This document shows positions 5,562-5,950 of a stretch of DNA of 5,950 nt, one piece after another. Made by a program: the position numbers and the translations under genes. Source of the stretch: an uncultured Ellagibacter sp. (GTDB taxonomy: Bacteria; Actinomycetota; Coriobacteriia; Coriobacteriales; Eggerthellaceae); assembly GCF_934643285.1 (NCBI RefSeq), contig NZ_CAKUBT010000039.1, positions 1 through 5,950 of the forward strand. Reading direction: 5' to 3'. Within the stretch, counting starts at the first letter, position 1; each line of letters begins with the position of its first letter. Below the pieces are notes generated by a model. It was given only the letters and a program-made list of their open reading frames with translations, searched no databases and was not told where the DNA came from.

Positions 5562-5950
5562 CTAGCTCCTCGGTTTCCTCACATCCGCCATGATGGATCG
5601 GATCTGCCCGCGGGTGAGCACCTGGCGCGACAGGTCGATCCCGACGGCTCCCGCGAGCTCGTCGGTGAGGTCGGTCCGGTAGTCGAACAGGTAGAGGTTG
5701 CGGTCCACGAGGTGGCCCGTCACGCCGGCGAGAGCCTCCGATATCTGCGCTGCGGAGTATTTCCGCCCCGTGTCGAGCTGCATGAGCCGCATGGCGAGCA
5801 GCGCCACGTAGCAGACGAGGAAGTGGGCGCGTATGTGGGACTCGGTGGAGCAGTAGACGGGGCGCGCGCCGAGGTCGCCCTTCATCACCCGGAAGGACTC
5901 CTCGATCCTCCAGAGCCCGCGGTAGGCGTCGATGACCTCGCGGTCGTCCA
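5562..5950 (-). CDS. IS1634-family (IS4-like) transposase, C-terminal part, partial at window edge
   Basis: The visible 128 residues are the C-terminal end of a DDE transposase that cuts and joins the ends of its IS; the full protein in this family is usually about 500-600 aa. The segment AYRGLWRIEESFRVMKGDL, starting 8 residues from the window edge, is the IS4-type 'YREK' region. It holds the Tyr, the catalytic Glu of the DDE triad and the Lys at the expected Y-6-E-6-K spacing, with Leu in place of the usual Arg. It continues ARPVYCSTESHIRAHFLVCYVA, typical of the conserved helix after the active site. A GTG at 5888 is an internal valine codon (FRVMKG), not the start. The frame shows no lesion as far as visible, and it ends with TAG at 5562-5564, close to the terminal hairpin. 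Whether the full gene is intact cannot be seen. Confidence 0.9.
   Translation of the reverse strand, partial: DDREVIDAYRGLWRIEESFRVMKGDLGARPVYCSTESHIRAHFLVCYVALLAMRLMQLDTGRKYSAAQISEALAGVTGHLVDRNLYLFDYRTDLTDELAGAVGIDLSRQVLTRGQIRSIMADVRKPRS

Larger units (their letters stand above)
5470..5950 (-). mobile_element. IS1634/IS4-type insertion sequence, 3' end (continues beyond window)
   Basis: The element is read on the minus strand and enters from the right edge. It contains the C-terminal part of the transposase, a hairpin at 5488-5533 and an outer end at 5470. That boundary is set by the 40-base match to 174-213, after which the two flanks differ completely. The open frame of the XdhC-like gene begins directly outside the boundary. 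The other end and any target-site duplication lie outside the window. The element looks more GC-rich than the genes to its left. Confidence 0.78.

Noticed and set aside
4993..5565. Open frame of 190 codons on the plus strand opposite the XdhC-like gene
   Set aside because: It crosses the IS boundary, runs opposite clear XdhC sequence and has low-complexity, arginine/histidine-rich content typical of a shadow frame.
1..5950. tRNA, rRNA, CRISPR array or riboswitch
   Set aside because: I looked for clover-leaf arms, repeated spacer units and conserved riboswitch cores and found none; the operon leader of about 53 bases is too short for known riboswitches.

Overview
The window looks like a chromosomal accessory region of a moderately high-G+C bacterium. 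The intact genes, the XdhC-like remnant and the style of the two transposases resemble gut Coriobacteriia/Eggerthellaceae, but that is an impression from protein style and is not proven by any marker here. Only one transcription unit is intact. It is flanked by two broken genes and by pieces of two insertion-sequence families.

Layout. Bases 1-173 hold nothing I recognise. Bases 174-213 are a 40-base copy of the end of the IS element found at the right of the window, and it is joined directly to the first 38 codons of an IS110-family transposase (minus strand, start at 327). The roughly 240 bases upstream of that start would be the IS110 5' non-coding end, which in this family can encode the bridge RNA; it contains a long-range stem covering the transposase ribosome binding site. 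Bases 574-627 hold overlapping inverted repeats. Bases 819-1054 (minus) are a decayed small thioredoxin/glutaredoxin-like gene that has lost its ATG (now ATA) and one base.

The intact operon runs from 1185 to about 4515 on the plus strand. It has a strong sigma70-type promoter overlapped by a nested, four-half-site operator, then a 121-aa YtrA-type GntR repressor, a 300-aa ABC ATPase and a 646-aa permease. The genes overlap by 8 and 23 bases, which suggests translational coupling. The likely logic is a repressor that controls its own operon and a YtrBC/BcrAB-like ABC transporter. The permease carries a long C-terminal domain predicted to face outside the membrane. The substrate and inducer cannot be read from the sequence.

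A hairpin at 4484-4515 separates this operon from a convergent XdhC/CoxI-family gene (4544-5469, minus). That gene has a one-base frameshift near 5111 and is cut at its 5' end by the IS boundary at 5469/5470. From 5470 to the end of the window is the 3' end of an IS1634/IS4-type element: the 128 C-terminal residues of its transposase (minus strand) and a strong hairpin just inside the element's end. I do not see a clearly new biological system. The observations most worth following are the nested operator, the extracellular permease domain and the IS110 leader structure.
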